Assembly (NCBI RefSeq): GCF_000337455.1
Contig: NZ_AOIU01000035.1
Location: 55,646-119,645, forward strand
Source: Halosimplex carlsbadense 2-9-1
Lineage (GTDB): Archaea > Halobacteriota > Halobacteria > Halobacteriales > Haloarculaceae
Direction: 5' to 3'
DNA length: 64,000 bases
Part shown: piece by piece, positions 37,678 to 47,744 of the stretch
Position numbering within the stretch: position 1 is the first letter of the stretch
Layout: each line of letters starts with the position of its first letter
Made by a program: the position numbers and the translations under genes
Notes under the pieces: generated by a model
The model's database searches: none
The model's input: only the letters and a program-made list of their open reading frames with translations
What the model was told of the DNA's origin: nothing

Positions 37678-39735
37678 ATGCAACGGACACAGCTCTTCGT
37701 AGTCGCGTCAGTCGCACTGCTGCTCGCCGCGTCGCCGGTCGCCGGCGCGGTCACCGTCCAGGGAGCCTCCGACCCCGTCGAGACGGGCACCCTCTCGGGT
37801 TCGACCGGTCCGGCGGACGCGTCCGCCGCGGCGGTCCAGCAACAACAACAACAAGACAACGTCACGGGCAACCCCGGGATCGACGTGTCGGTGCCGGACA
37901 CCGATTTCGTCCCCGGCGCCCGGACCGCGCTGCAGGTCGTCGTGCTGAACGACGGCAACGTTACCAACGGGTCGCTGTCGAACCCGCAGCTCGAACAGCA
38001 GGTGACGACCGCCCGCGCGCTTCGGGTCAACGTCGGCGACCACGACGCGCCGCTGACGGTCAACACCAACGAGCGCGCCGTCGCGCGCCTGCCAGACGGC
38101 TCGTCGGCACCCGTGGAGTTCCGGATGGAGGTCGACCGCTCGGCACAGCCGGGCACCTATCAGCTCCCGATCAACGTCTCGTACAACTACACCCGGTCGG
38201 TAAACCCGCAGACGAGCGAGTACAACCGCACGAGCACGATACGGAACTTCACGGTCAACGTGACCATCGAGGAGGCCGCGCAGTTCCGTGTGACCGACGT
38301 CGAGTCGACCGCTCGGATCGGCGCCACGGGCACCGTCGACGTGACGATGCGCAACACCGGGACCGCGGTCGCCCGCAACGCCTCGGTCGCGCTCACTTCC
38401 CAGAACGCCGACCTGACATTCGGCGCGTCGGCGTCGTCGACTCGCTACGTCGGCGGCGCCTGGGCGCCCGGTGAGACGCGGACCGTCTCTTACCGCGTCA
38501 GCGCCGCCCAGTCGGCGAGCCAGCAACAGTACGCCTTCGGCGCGACCGTCAGCTACGAGGACGGGGACAGCACGCCGATGGAGTCCAACAGCCTCTCGCT
38601 GGGCGTCACGCCCGCGCGCGAACAGACATTCACCGTCGTCGACAGCGCGAGCGACGTGGCGGTCGACGACGACGGGCCCGTGACCATCACCGTCCGCAAC
38701 GACGGGCCGACCGACGTGCGCGACGCGTCCGTATCGGTCACCTCCGGCAGCCCCGCGCTGACCTTCGGCGGGTCCACGACCGCCAGCGAGTACGTCGGCA
38801 CCTGGGCCGCCAACGAAACCCGCGAGATCGCCGTCGAGGCGACGGCGACGCCCCAGGCCGAGAGCCGCACCTACTCCCTGCAGGCGTCGGTGAACTACGA
38901 GGACGGCGAGGGCGACCCCGGCGAGTCCGGGACGCTCCAGTTCGGCGTCCGTCCCGACCCCGAAGTCGAGTACGAGTTCAGCGCGAGCAACCTGAGTTCG
39001 ACGCTCCGGGTCGGTGCGGAGGGCACCCTCTCGGGCACGATCACCAACGTCGGCGACGCGCGGGCCGACAGCGTCGTGATCGTCTTCGAATCGGAGAGCC
39101 AGAGCGTCTCGCCGCTCGAACGCGAGTACTCCGTCGGCAACCTTCGGGTCAACCAGTCCAAGGAGTTCACCTTCGACGTCGAGGTCAGCGAGGCCGGCGA
39201 GGCGGGCCCGAAGCAGTTCACACTGCGGCCGACCTACCGCAACGCCGACGACGAGCGTAGCGAGGCCGAGAGCTTCGACACCCGCCTGCGCGTCCGCCAG
39301 CAACGGGACACCTTCGACGTGTCCGTCGGAGACGGGACCGTCGAGCGCGGCGCCGGCCGCGTCATCGAAGTGACGGTCACGAACGTCGGCGAGGAAGCCG
39401 TCAGCGACGTGTCGGCGGCCATGTTCGCCGACGACCCGATCAGCGTCGACGACAGTGAGGCCTACGTCGACGAGATCCCGGCCGGCGAGTCGGAGACGCT
39501 CGTCTTCGAGATCAGCGCCGGCTCGGGCGCGCTGACGAAGTCCTATCCCGTCGAAATGGACTTCCAGTACGACGACGCCGACGGTGACACGACCCTCTCC
39601 AGCGGCTACACCGTCGCGGTCGACGTGACCGAGCCCGACGACAGCGGCGGCAGCGGCCTGCCGGTGCCCGTCATCGCCGGCGCGCTCGTCGTCCTCGTCC
39701 TGCTCGGGGTCGGCTACCTGCGGTACGGCAGGTAA
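37678..39735 (+). CDS. secreted COG1361/CARDB-type surface protein
   Basis: Protein of 685 residues. It has a Sec signal peptide (residues 1-24, FVVASVALLLAASPVAGA) and a Gln-rich linker (about 57-64). Several immunoglobulin-like CARDB/NEW3-type domains of about 100 residues follow, with recurring TV(T/R)NxG and W(A)xxETR motifs (for example GAWAPGETRTV and GTWAANETREI). It ends in one transmembrane helix (GLPVPVIAGALVVLVLLGVGYLR) and a short basic tail. N-x-S/T sites are plentiful, fitting an N-glycosylated exterior protein. It is one base from the RND transporter gene, so it is most likely the outer partner of that transporter. Confidence 0.88.
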   Translation: MQRTQLFVVASVALLLAASPVAGAVTVQGASDPVETGTLSGSTGPADASAAAVQQQQQQDNVTGNPGIDVSVPDTDFVPGARTALQVVVLNDGNVTNGSLSNPQLEQQVTTARALRVNVGDHDAPLTVNTNERAVARLPDGSSAPVEFRMEVDRSAQPGTYQLPINVSYNYTRSVNPQTSEYNRTSTIRNFTVNVTIEEAAQFRVTDVESTARIGATGTVDVTMRNTGTAVARNASVALTSQNADLTFGASASSTRYVGGAWAPGETRTVSYRVSAAQSASQQQYAFGATVSYEDGDSTPMESNSLSLGVTPAREQTFTVVDSASDVAVDDDGPVTITVRNDGPTDVRDASVSVTSGSPALTFGGSTTASEYVGTWAANETREIAVEATATPQAESRTYSLQASVNYEDGEGDPGESGTLQFGVRPDPEVEYEFSASNLSSTLRVGAEGTLSGTITNVGDARADSVVIVFESESQSVSPLEREYSVGNLRVNQSKEFTFDVEVSEAGEAGPKQFTLRPTYRNADDERSEAESFDTRLRVRQQRDTFDVSVGDGTVERGAGRVIEVTVTNVGEEAVSDVSAAMFADDPISVDDSEAYVDEIPAGESETLVFEISAGSGALTKSYPVEMDFQYDDADGDTTLSSGYTVAVDVTEPDDSGGSGLPVPVIAGALVVLVLLGVGYLRYGR

Positions 39736-39736
39736 G

Positions 39737-42181
39737 ATGGTCTTCGAGTGGTTCACCGACGAGGTCGGCGACGCCATCGCCTCCTACCCGGGGCGGATCA
39801 GCCTCGCCTTCCTCCTGTTGACCGCGGTCTTCCTCGCCGGTCTGGGCAACGTCGAGACCGAGGGCGGGAGCAACCAGTTCGTCGAAGACCTCGATTCGTT
39901 CGAGGCCTTCGAGGACATCCAGCGGGAGTTCAGCACGGGCTTCGGCGGAGGGTCGACGAGCACGCAGCTGCTCCAGCGCGAGCAGAACGTCCTCTCGCGG
40001 ACGAGCATGTTGCGGATGCTGCGAGCCCAGCAACGGTTGGAGGACCACGGCGGGTTGCGCGTGACGAGCGTCTCCAGCCCGGCGCGGACGGTCGCCCAGC
40101 AGCTCGACCCGGAGGCGTCGACGGTCGAAGCGCAGATCGACGCCGTCGAGCGGGCGACAGCGACCGAGATCGACCGCGCGGTCCGCCGGGCCGCGGAGAC
40201 GCCCGGGTTCACTTCCCAGGTCAGTGATAACTTCGACACCGAGACCGCCGCGGCGCGGGCCGCTCAGGCCTCGGTGACCCACGGCCGCGACGTGGACGAC
40301 CGCGAGGAGCGCGTCGAGCAGATAGTCGGGAGCGTCGGCGGCGACATCGACATCGTCGGGAGCGCCCCGAACACCATCGGCTCGTCGCTGGCGCTCGTGC
40401 TCCCGGCGGCGTTCCTCCTCATCGTCGGCTTCCTGGTCGTCGCCTACCGTGACCTGGTCGACCTGGTGCTGGGCGTCATCGCCATCCTGATGACGCTTTT
40501 GTGGACGTTCGGGTTCCTCGGACTGGCCGACATCGCGTTCAATCCCCTCCTCGTGGCGGTGCCGCCGCTGCTGATCGCGGTCGGTATCGACTTCGGGATC
40601 CACGCGGTCAACCGCTACCGCGAGGAGCGCGAGCGCGGCCAGCCCGTCGGGACGGCGATGGACGTCACGACCGCGCAGCTGTTGGTCGCCTTCTTCATCG
40701 TGATGGGGACGACCGTCATCGGCTTCCTGTCGAACCTGCCGAGCGCCCTCGCGCCCATCCGCGACTTCGGCCTGGTCGCCGCCATCGGCATCTGTTTCAC
40801 CTTCCTGATCTTCGGGATCTTCCTCCCGGCCGCGAAGGTCAAGACCGACCGCCTGCGCGCGAAGTACCCGATCCCGACGATGAGCGAACGCCCGCTCGGG
40901 TCGGAAGGGTCGCTGCTCGGTCGCGCGCTCGGCGGCGGCGTCGTCATCGCTCAGCGCGCGCCGGCGCTGTTCATGCTCGTGATCCTGGTCGCGAGCGGCG
41001 CTGCGGGCGTCTACGCGACCGGCGTGGGCACCGGCTTCAGCCAGGACGACTTCCTGCCGCCGGAGTACGAGGAGATCCCCGACTGGCAGAAGGATCTTCC
41101 GGCGCCGTTCAGCCCGCCCGAGTACAGCACCATCTCGAAGAGCAACTACATCGAGGACAACTTCCCACAGAGCAGTTCGGTCCTGTTGTTCGTCGAGTCG
41201 CGGATGCACCGCGACGCGGCGCTCGACCAAGTCTACCGGATGGGTAACGATCCACCGCCGACCGTCCTCCGCGAGGGCCGCCACGCGGAGAGCCAGTCGG
41301 TCGTCACGATCGTCCAGTCGTACGCCGACCGGAACCCGCAGTTCGCCGACCTCGTGGCGCGCAACGACCCCGACGGCGACGGGATCCCCGAGCAGAACCT
41401 CCGGGAAGTGTACGACTCGCTCGAATCCGCGCCGGCCACCGGCGTGAGCGGCGTCCTCTCCGAGGACCGCCGGAGCACGCTCGTCACCTACTCGGTCGAC
41501 CCCGACGCGACCAACCGCGAGGTCGCCGCCGACGCCGAGACCATCGCCGCCGAGACCTCGCTCGACGCGGCGCCGACGGGCAACGCGATCATCTTCGAGG
41601 AGGCCTCGGAGCTGATCCTCAGCACCGTGATCACGAGCCTGATCATCACGCTCGTCGGCGCCTCCGCGTTCCTGATCGTCGTCTACCACGTGCTCGAGGG
41701 GCGCGCGTCGCTCGGCGTCGCCAACGTCGTCCCCATCGCGTTGACGGTGACCTTCGTCGTCGCGTCGATGCGCTATCTCGGCATCGACTTCAACGCGATC
41801 AACGGCGTGATCCTCTCGCTGACGATCGGCCTCGGCATCGACTACTCCGTCCACGTCGTCCACCGGTTCGCCGACGAGTTCGAGCGAGCGGACCTCGACA
41901 CGGCCCTCGACCGAGCCATCCGGGGCACCGGCGGCGCGCTCACCGGCAGCATGCTCACCACCGTCGCCGGTATGGGCATGCTCGTGTTCGCGCTCAACCC
42001 CGCCATCGGCGCCTTCGGCGTGCTGACTGCCCTGTCGGTCGTCTACGCCTACATCGCGTCCATCGTCGTCCTCCCGTCGACGCTGGTACTGTGGGACCGC
42101 ATCGTCAACCAGTCGCGCGCGGCCAAGTTGCTGTACGGCCGCGGCAGCAACCCCACGCCGGAGTCGCCGGTCGAGGAGTGA
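39737..42181 (+). CDS. RND superfamily (MMPL-type) transporter
   Basis: Membrane transporter of 814 residues with two repeats of one helix, a large exterior domain and a block of five helices. The helix pairs LLIAVGIDFGIHAVNRYREE and LTIGLGIDYSVHVVHRFADE are the repeated motifs of the MMPL/patched-like branch, whose Asp residues relay protons. The exterior domains lie at about 40-200 and 430-610. The start is one base after the stop of the COG1361 protein, so the two are translated together. Members export lipids or polymers or act on hopanoid-like molecules. The cargo here is unknown; the secreted partner suggests envelope work. Confidence 0.92.
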   Translation: MVFEWFTDEVGDAIASYPGRISLAFLLLTAVFLAGLGNVETEGGSNQFVEDLDSFEAFEDIQREFSTGFGGGSTSTQLLQREQNVLSRTSMLRMLRAQQRLEDHGGLRVTSVSSPARTVAQQLDPEASTVEAQIDAVERATATEIDRAVRRAAETPGFTSQVSDNFDTETAAARAAQASVTHGRDVDDREERVEQIVGSVGGDIDIVGSAPNTIGSSLALVLPAAFLLIVGFLVVAYRDLVDLVLGVIAILMTLLWTFGFLGLADIAFNPLLVAVPPLLIAVGIDFGIHAVNRYREERERGQPVGTAMDVTTAQLLVAFFIVMGTTVIGFLSNLPSALAPIRDFGLVAAIGICFTFLIFGIFLPAAKVKTDRLRAKYPIPTMSERPLGSEGSLLGRALGGGVVIAQRAPALFMLVILVASGAAGVYATGVGTGFSQDDFLPPEYEEIPDWQKDLPAPFSPPEYSTISKSNYIEDNFPQSSSVLLFVESRMHRDAALDQVYRMGNDPPPTVLREGRHAESQSVVTIVQSYADRNPQFADLVARNDPDGDGIPEQNLREVYDSLESAPATGVSGVLSEDRRSTLVTYSVDPDATNREVAADAETIAAETSLDAAPTGNAIIFEEASELILSTVITSLIITLVGASAFLIVVYHVLEGRASLGVANVVPIALTVTFVVASMRYLGIDFNAINGVILSLTIGLGIDYSVHVVHRFADEFERADLDTALDRAIRGTGGALTGSMLTTVAGMGMLVFALNPAIGAFGVLTALSVVYAYIASIVVLPSTLVLWDRIVNQSRAAKLLYGRGSNPTPESPVEE

Positions 42182-42288
42182 CCGCGGCGGCGGTCGCCGC
42201 TCTTCGCTGGCACCGTTCCGCGACGCCGCGGCGACCGCCGCGCCCGCGCGCCCCGAACGATTTACGCCTGCTCCGCTAACACGGACCT

Positions 42289-43695
42289 ATGATTCACGTG
42301 GTCATCGTCGGCGCGTACGGCAGCGCGGGCGCGGCGGTCGCGAAGTCGCTCGCCGAGGAACCCGACGTACAGCTCACGCTGATCGACGACGGCGACCCCG
42401 GCGGCGGCCTCTGTATCCTGCGGGGCTGTATGCCCTCCAAAGAGGTGCTGTCGGCCGGCGCTCACCGCTTCCAGGCGCGCCACGACGACCGACTGCTCGG
42501 CGACCCCCACGAGGTCGACCTCGACAGGACGATCGAACGCAAGGACGACCACACGCTGGGATGGGCCGAACACCGCCGGGAGTCGATCCACGAGATCACC
42601 GAGCGGTCGGACGTGGAGTTCGTCCACGACACCGCTCGATTCGTCGACGACCACACCGTCGTCGCGGGCGGTCGCGAGATCACCGGCGACTACGTGGTGA
42701 TCGCGACGGGCTCGGCGATCAACGTCCCCGACCTCCCCGGCATCGAGGACGTCCCTCACCAGACGAGCGCGGACTTGCTAGACGCCACCGAACTCCCCGA
42801 CTCGGCGGTCGTGATGGGGCTGGGGTACGTCGGCCTGGAGATGGTCCCCTACCTGAGCGAGGTGGGCGGCACCGACGTGACCGTCGTCGAGCACGACGAG
42901 CGGCCCATCGACGAGGCCGACCCCTCGTTCGGCGACACGATCCTCGACCTCTACCGCGAACAGTTCGACGTGACGATCCCGACCGAGTGCTACGAGAGGC
43001 GGGTCGAACCGACCGACGACGGGGGCGTCCGCCTCTACCTCGAACACGTCGACGGCGACGACGAGGTCGTCGAAGCCGACGAACTCTACCTGTTCACCGG
43101 GCGGCGCCCCTGCGTAGGGCGGCTCGGGCTCAAAAACTCCGCGCTGGAGCGGGGCCCCGACTGGGTGCTCGACACGATGCAGGCCCGCGACGACGACCAG
43201 GTGTTCGTCGTCGGCGACGTCAACGGCAAGGAGCCGATCCTCCACGTCGCCAAGGAGCAGGGGTTCACCGCAGCCGAGAACATCCTCCGGCGCGAGCGCG
43301 GCGAGCCCCTGACGGCCTACGAGAACGTCACCCACCACGTCATCTTCTCGGGCCTGGGCGTCTACCCCTACGCCCGCGTCGGCATGACCGAACGCGAGGC
43401 CCGCGACGCCGGCTACGATATCGCCGTGGCGAAACGGCAGGCCAGCGACGACGGCGTGTTCGAAGCGAAGGACACGCCGGAGGGCGTCGCCAAGCTCGTC
43501 GTCGACCGCGAGAGCGCGACGGTACTGGGCTGGCAGGGCCTGCACTACCACGCCGACGTGATGGCCAAGACCATGCAGGTCGTCGTCGAGATGGGGCTGG
43601 ACGTGCGAGAGGTGCCCGACCGGGCGTATCACCCGACGACGCCCGAGATCCTCGACGGACTGCTCCGGGACGCGACCGACGAACTGGCGGAGTAG
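42289..43695 (+). CDS. dihydrolipoyl dehydrogenase-like FAD disulfide oxidoreductase
   Basis: Class I pyridine nucleotide-disulfide oxidoreductase of 468 residues. A variant FAD loop (IVGAYGSAGAAVAKSL) starts the protein. CILRGC (about 44-49, followed by MPSK) is the redox-active CxxxxC. VVMGLGYVGLEMVPYL (about 172-187) is the NAD(P)H loop, VFVVGDVNG the second FAD motif, and YHPTTPE near the C-terminus the catalytic His-Glu pair. The catalytic residues are complete, but no 2-oxoacid dehydrogenase genes are nearby. It could act on another disulfide (mercuric reductase-like, or a haloarchaeal thiol such as gamma-glutamylcysteine). I cannot decide between these. Confidence 0.88.
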   Translation: MIHVVIVGAYGSAGAAVAKSLAEEPDVQLTLIDDGDPGGGLCILRGCMPSKEVLSAGAHRFQARHDDRLLGDPHEVDLDRTIERKDDHTLGWAEHRRESIHEITERSDVEFVHDTARFVDDHTVVAGGREITGDYVVIATGSAINVPDLPGIEDVPHQTSADLLDATELPDSAVVMGLGYVGLEMVPYLSEVGGTDVTVVEHDERPIDEADPSFGDTILDLYREQFDVTIPTECYERRVEPTDDGGVRLYLEHVDGDDEVVEADELYLFTGRRPCVGRLGLKNSALERGPDWVLDTMQARDDDQVFVVGDVNGKEPILHVAKEQGFTAAENILRRERGEPLTAYENVTHHVIFSGLGVYPYARVGMTEREARDAGYDIAVAKRQASDDGVFEAKDTPEGVAKLVVDRESATVLGWQGLHYHADVMAKTMQVVVEMGLDVREVPDRAYHPTTPEILDGLLRDATDELAE

Positions 43696-43710
43696 CGAGT
43701 CACTCGACCG

Positions 43711-44223
43711 TCACTTCTCGCGTCGCTCGCGGATCGCGTCGGCGAGTGCATCGGGGTCGTCCAGCCGCTCGACTACCCCCAGTTCGTCGCCCACCGCGAC
43801 CTCGCCACCTTCGACCACGTCGGCGCAGATCCCGCCGCGTTCCTCGGAGAGCGCGTCCGCGAGCCCCTCCTCGCCGGCCACTTCCTCGACGTGGGCGCAG
43901 GGCGGCCGCCGCCGCGTTCCCTCGAAGACAGCCTCGCCGACTGAGAACCGAGTGTCGAGCAGGTCGACCACGTCGTAGTCGACCACGAGGTTCCGGCGGT
44001 GGCGCCCGTCCGAGAGGTCGATACCGTACCGCTCGCGGACCGTTTCGACCGCCCCGCTGTCGACGAGGGTGACCTGGCACACGTCGTAGGGCGAGTAGTA
44101 CCCGCGGCCGTGACAGTAGCGGTCGCCGGCCAACCCGCCGCCGGCGACGGCTCGGACGCGCTCGCTGGCCTCCATCGGTGCGCTCCCCTCGGGCGCGGTC
44201 CAGATCTGTCGAACGCTGGGCAT
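43711..44223 (-). CDS. MOSC domain protein
   Basis: Protein of 170 residues related to the C-terminal MOSC domain of molybdenum cofactor sulfurase. GGGLAGDRYCHGRGYYS, QVTLVDSGAVETV, RRNLVVDY and the conserved cysteine in RRPPCAHVEE fit stand-alone MOSC proteins, which are thought to carry or use sulfur for metal-sulfur cluster work. A CGTTTTGCC element (minus, about 44248-44256) lies about 28 bases before the ATG. A molybdopterin oxidoreductase is encoded about 9 kb away, but a direct link is not shown. Confidence 0.88.
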   Translation of the reverse strand: MPSVRQIWTAPEGSAPMEASERVRAVAGGGLAGDRYCHGRGYYSPYDVCQVTLVDSGAVETVRERYGIDLSDGRHRRNLVVDYDVVDLLDTRFSVGEAVFEGTRRRPPCAHVEEVAGEEGLADALSEERGGICADVVEGGEVAVGDELGVVERLDDPDALADAIRERREK

Positions 44224-44309
44224 AGTCGCGGTCGGGACCGGGCGGGCAAAACGGTTCCGTCGAGCGGTTCGGCGATGCGTGCAACGGCGCGGTCGGGAGC
44301 GCGTCGCGG

Positions 44310-44684
44310 TTACTCCCCCTCGTAGCTGTGGCCGTCGCTGACCGGCGGCGCACCGACGCCGATCACCCGGGCGAGGCCCTGCGCTTCGTCAGCCACGTGC
44401 GCTCGATGCGGGCTCCCCGGCTCGGCGACGAAGAACTGGCCGGTCTCGACCCGATACGTCTCCTCGGGTGTCTCGACGCTGAGCGTCCCGGATATCACGT
44501 AGAACGCTTCCTCCTGTTCGTCGTGGTAGTGCATGCCCGAGAGGGGGATCTCCTCGCCCGGTTCGACGGCGTAGGTCCGCAGTCCGAGCCGCTCCATCCC
44601 CGCGGCCTCGCTGACGTACCGCATCTCGGACGGTCGGTCCGGCTCCGGTTCCAGTTCGTCGGGGTCGACGACGTGATAGCCCAT
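44310..44684 (-). CDS. cupin domain protein
   Basis: Single-domain cupin of 124 residues. GMHYHDEQEEAFYVISGTLSVE is cupin motif 1 (two His and Glu), and FVAEPGSPHRAHV is motif 2 with the third His, so a metal site is complete. Such small cupins include sugar-modifying enzymes, dioxygenases and sensors. No substrate can be read from the sequence. GACTTAGGG (minus, about 44709-44717) is near the leaderless promoter position. It lies upstream of the MOSC gene on the same strand, but 86 bases apart. Confidence 0.85.
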   Translation of the reverse strand: MGYHVVDPDELEPEPDRPSEMRYVSEAAGMERLGLRTYAVEPGEEIPLSGMHYHDEQEEAFYVISGTLSVETPEETYRVETGQFFVAEPGSPHRAHVADEAQGLARVIGVGAPPVSDGHSYEGE

Positions 44685-45100
44685 GGAGAGGGCTCGACCG
44701 ACGAGGCCCTAAGTCTTCGCCGACCGTCGGTTCCCGCGGTGGGCGGCCGGACGGCGACCCCGTGTCGATAGGCCTGACAGGTCGTCGCGTCGCCGGCCGC
44801 AAAGCCGAGCCTGTCGACGGCGACGGCGACCGACCGCGGTCCGCCGGGCCCGCACGGAACCGCGCGACTGCGTCGACAAATCCCGCCTTTCCGGGGGCTG
44901 TATCGACCTGCTCGTTCCTCCAGTGATCGGCCGCGGATCGCCGCCGGCGGGCGACCGGCGAGCTGACCTGTCGGCCCGCGGTCGCGGCGGCGACGAGCGG
45001 ACGCCCCGGCGGGTAACGCGGCGTTGTTCGGGCGCCGGGACGGGGTTACTCGCGGTGGCGGCTGAATAACAACGGCCGCGGTGTCCGTGCCACCGGTGGT
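44685..45100. other. intergenic region without supported gene
   Basis: 416 bases between the divergent cupin and FG-GAP genes. It holds the cupin promoter at its left end and GAATAAC at about 45063-45069 on the right, 35 bases before the FG-GAP protein start. I see nothing else I can support. Confidence 0.5.
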
Positions 45101-47674
45101 ATGTTCGACTTCTCACTCGATCCCCCATCGACGCGAGGGCGTGCCCTCGTGGTCGTGATCGTACTGGTGTTGCTCGCGAGTACTGTCGCCGTCGGCGCGG
45201 CGGCGCTCATCCCCGGTCAGTCGGACGATGGCTCGGCCGCTGGGGCCGCACAGGACTCGTCCGACGCTTACCCGTCGACACTGAATCTCTCGGCGGCGAA
45301 CGCGACCCTCCGCGGCGGGGCGGCCAACGACACGGCCGGCTGGTCGGTCGCGTCGGCCGGTGACGTGAACGGCGACGGCGTCGACGACCTGATCGTCGGC
45401 GCGCCGCGTACCGGTTCAGCGGGTCCGAACACCGGCGCGGCGTACGTCGTCTACGGCCCCGCGAACGAATCCTCGTTCGACCGCAGCCAGAACGAGTCGT
45501 CACTGAACCGCAGCCAGGCGGACGTGGTGTTGCGCGGCGCCGACAGCAACGACCTGGCGGGGTGGTCGGTATCGACCGCCGGGGACGTCAACGGCGACGG
45601 CTACGCCGACGTGGTCGTCGGCGCGCCGTACAACGACAGCACCGCCGTCAACGCGGGCGCCGCCTACGTCGTCTACGGCAACGAGTCGATGCGGGCGACG
45701 GTGAACCTCACCGACGCCGACGCGGTGCTGACCGGTGCCGGAGCCAACGACCTCGCGGGCTACGACGTGTCCTCGCTCCGCCGGACGAACGTGAGCGGGG
45801 GCGTCGACGGCACCGACGCGAACGCCACGAACGCGACGGCCGCCGTCCTCGTCGGCGCGCCGGGCACCGACGGTGCAGACGGGAACGACACCGGCGCGGC
45901 GTACGTCGTCGACGGCGAGTCGGTCGCCGACGGTGGCGAGGTGACCCTCTCGAACGCGACGGCGACGTTCGTCGGCGAACGGGCGGGCAGCAACGCCGGC
46001 TGGTCGGTCGCCGCGGCCGGCGACGTGAACAACGATAGCGTCGCCGAGGTCGTCGTCGGCGCGCCGCTGTACAACGCGAGCGCCGAGAACGAGAGTGAAC
46101 GACGCGCATTCGCCGGTGCGGCGTACGTCGTGAACGGCTCCAGCGAGGGGACGGTCTCGCTCGCCGACGCGAACGTCACGTTCGTCGGGAAGTCCGAGGG
46201 CGACCGAGCGGGGTACGCCGTCTCGACGGCCGGCGACGTGAACGACGACGGCGTCTGGGACGTGGTCGTCGGCGCGCCGTACGACGACCCGCTGAATCGG
46301 ACGGACGCGGGCGCGGCCTACGTCATCTACGGTGACGAGGACCTCGACGGGGAGTCCTCGCTCGCCGACGCGGACGTGGGGCTGACGGGCGCCGAGGCCG
46401 GGGACCGAGCCGGCTGGTCGGTCGCCGGCACGGGTCCGAGGGGCGTGACGTGCGACGGCGTCGCCGACGTGCTGATCGGCGCGCCGCTGAACGACTCGAC
46501 GGACTCGAACGCCGGCGCCGCGTATCTGGTCGCCGGCAACGACTCGCTGTCGGACGAGGCGAACCTATCGACGGCCGCGACGACGTTCGTCGGCGCGTCG
46601 GCAGGTGATTACGCCGGCTACGCGGTCGATACGGGCGACTTCGACGGCGACGGCTTCGGCGACGTGGTCGTCGGTGCGCCGCTGAACGACTCGCTGAACC
46701 GCACCGACGCCGGCGCCGCCTACGTCTCCGTCAGCGGTTGCGACGCCGTCGAGCCGGTCGACACGCCGACGGAAACTCCTTCGCCGACCGAGACTCCGAC
46801 TCCGACCGCGACGGCGACGGTCACCGAAACTCCGACTCCGACGGCGACGGCCACCGCGACGGCGACCCCGACTGTGACGGCCACCGCGACTCCAACTCCG
46901 ACGGCGACGGCCACCGCGACGGCGACCCCGACTGCGACGGCAACGGCCACGGAAACTCCGACTCCGACTGCGACGGCAACGGCCACCGCGACGGCTACGC
47001 CGACCGAAACCCCGACCCCGACCGTCGTTCCGACGGACGTGCCGCCCGAGACCGAGACGCCGGACGACACCGAGACGCCGACGCCCACGGCGACGGAAAC
47101 CCCGACCCCGACGCAGACGCCGGAGCCTGCCGAGGAGACGATCGACTTCGTCGCGTTCTGTTTCGACTCGGACCAGACCGAACGGCGGGTGATCATCTTC
47201 TCGGACATCGCCGAGAACGACGCCGGTGAGCCGGTCGCGGCCGAGTACGACGAGGGCGGGAGCGGCCCCGCTCCGGTCTCGGTCGTCCACCAGGCCGGCG
47301 GCGCCCTCTACGAGGTCTCCGGGAGTCCCGGGGCGATCGAGGCCGGCGAGGGGAGCGAAGTGACCGGCGCGCGCTCGGCGAGCGAACCGTGCGCCGCGGG
47401 CCAGACCGACCTGCGGTTCACCGCAGGTGAACTCTCCGACGGCGCCGCCAAGGCGTTCCCCGACAACGCCGACGTGGAGACGCCGACGCCCACGGAGACG
47501 CCGACTGCGACGCCCGACGACGACGGCGACGGTGGCGCGGGCAACGCGGCCGCCGGCGACGCCAGCGCGCTGGAGACGATGTCCCAGTCGCCGCTGTTCC
47601 CCGTGCCCGTGTTCGCGATGATGGGCCTCTCGATGGTCGTCCTCGCGCGCAACAAGCTCCGCACGGAGGAGTGA
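45101..47674 (+). CDS. integrin-like FG-GAP beta-propeller surface protein
   Basis: Protein of 857 residues. An N-terminal hydrophobic signal or anchor (about 16-38) is followed by seven FG-GAP blades of about 65 residues (AG(W/Y)-x-V...GDVNxDGxxDxxVGAP), which makes a complete seven-bladed propeller. Blades 1, 2, 4, 5 and 7 keep a calcium-loop-like DxNxDG or close variant; blades 3 and 6 are degenerate. A Thr/Pro/Ala stalk spans about 555-675. Next come a small beta domain ([15 protein letters not shown] with paired cysteines), a second short stalk, and a final membrane helix near 835-852. It is an adhesion or binding protein of the cell surface; the ligand is unknown. The C-terminus lacks a clear PGF sorting motif. 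Confidence 0.9.
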   Translation: MFDFSLDPPSTRGRALVVVIVLVLLASTVAVGAAALIPGQSDDGSAAGAAQDSSDAYPSTLNLSAANATLRGGAANDTAGWSVASAGDVNGDGVDDLIVGAPRTGSAGPNTGAAYVVYGPANESSFDRSQNESSLNRSQADVVLRGADSNDLAGWSVSTAGDVNGDGYADVVVGAPYNDSTAVNAGAAYVVYGNESMRATVNLTDADAVLTGAGANDLAGYDVSSLRRTNVSGGVDGTDANATNATAAVLVGAPGTDGADGNDTGAAYVVDGESVADGGEVTLSNATATFVGERAGSNAGWSVAAAGDVNNDSVAEVVVGAPLYNASAENESERRAFAGAAYVVNGSSEGTVSLADANVTFVGKSEGDRAGYAVSTAGDVNDDGVWDVVVGAPYDDPLNRTDAGAAYVIYGDEDLDGESSLADADVGLTGAEAGDRAGWSVAGTGPRGVTCDGVADVLIGAPLNDSTDSNAGAAYLVAGNDSLSDEANLSTAATTFVGASAGDYAGYAVDTGDFDGDGFGDVVVGAPLNDSLNRTDAGAAYVSVSGCDAVEPVDTPTETPSPTETPTPTATATVTETPTPTATATATATPTVTATATPTPTATATATATPTATATATETPTPTATATATATATPTETPTPTVVPTDVPPETETPDDTETPTPTATETPTPTQTPEPAEETIDFVAFCFDSDQTERRVIIFSDIAENDAGEPVAAEYDEGGSGPAPVSVVHQAGGALYEVSGSPGAIEAGEGSEVTGARSASEPCAAGQTDLRFTAGELSDGAAKAFPDNADVETPTPTETPTATPDDDGDGGAGNAAAGDASALETMSQSPLFPVPVFAMMGLSMVVLARNKLRTEE
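46835..46933 (+). repeat. 60-bp tandem repeat in the Thr/Pro stalk
   Basis: Sequence at 46835-46873 is repeated exactly at 46895-46933, a 60-base (20-residue) period, inside a wider CCGACnnCGACGG low-complexity tract (46760-47130). It encodes the stalk of the FG-GAP protein and is likely to vary in length between strains. Confidence 0.65.
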
Positions 47675-47744
47675 CGGACGACCAGTAGCGGGAACCCCAC
47701 GCTTCGACAACACGTTTTTCGCCCTCGCGGGTGACCAGCGAACG

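Noticed and set aside
39671-41863. Minus-strand frame of 730 codons over the RND transporter
   Set aside because: Low-complexity Asp/Arg/Gly sequence antisense to a transporter with clear helices and repeated motifs.
46760-47130. Short tandem DNA repeats as a CRISPR or origin iteron
   Set aside because: They are in frame and encode a Thr/Pro stalk of a surface protein.
46720-47208. Minus-strand Val/Ala/Gly repeat protein (VAVAVGVGV)
   Set aside because: It is the antisense reading of the Thr/Pro stalk repeat and has no independent promoter or domain.
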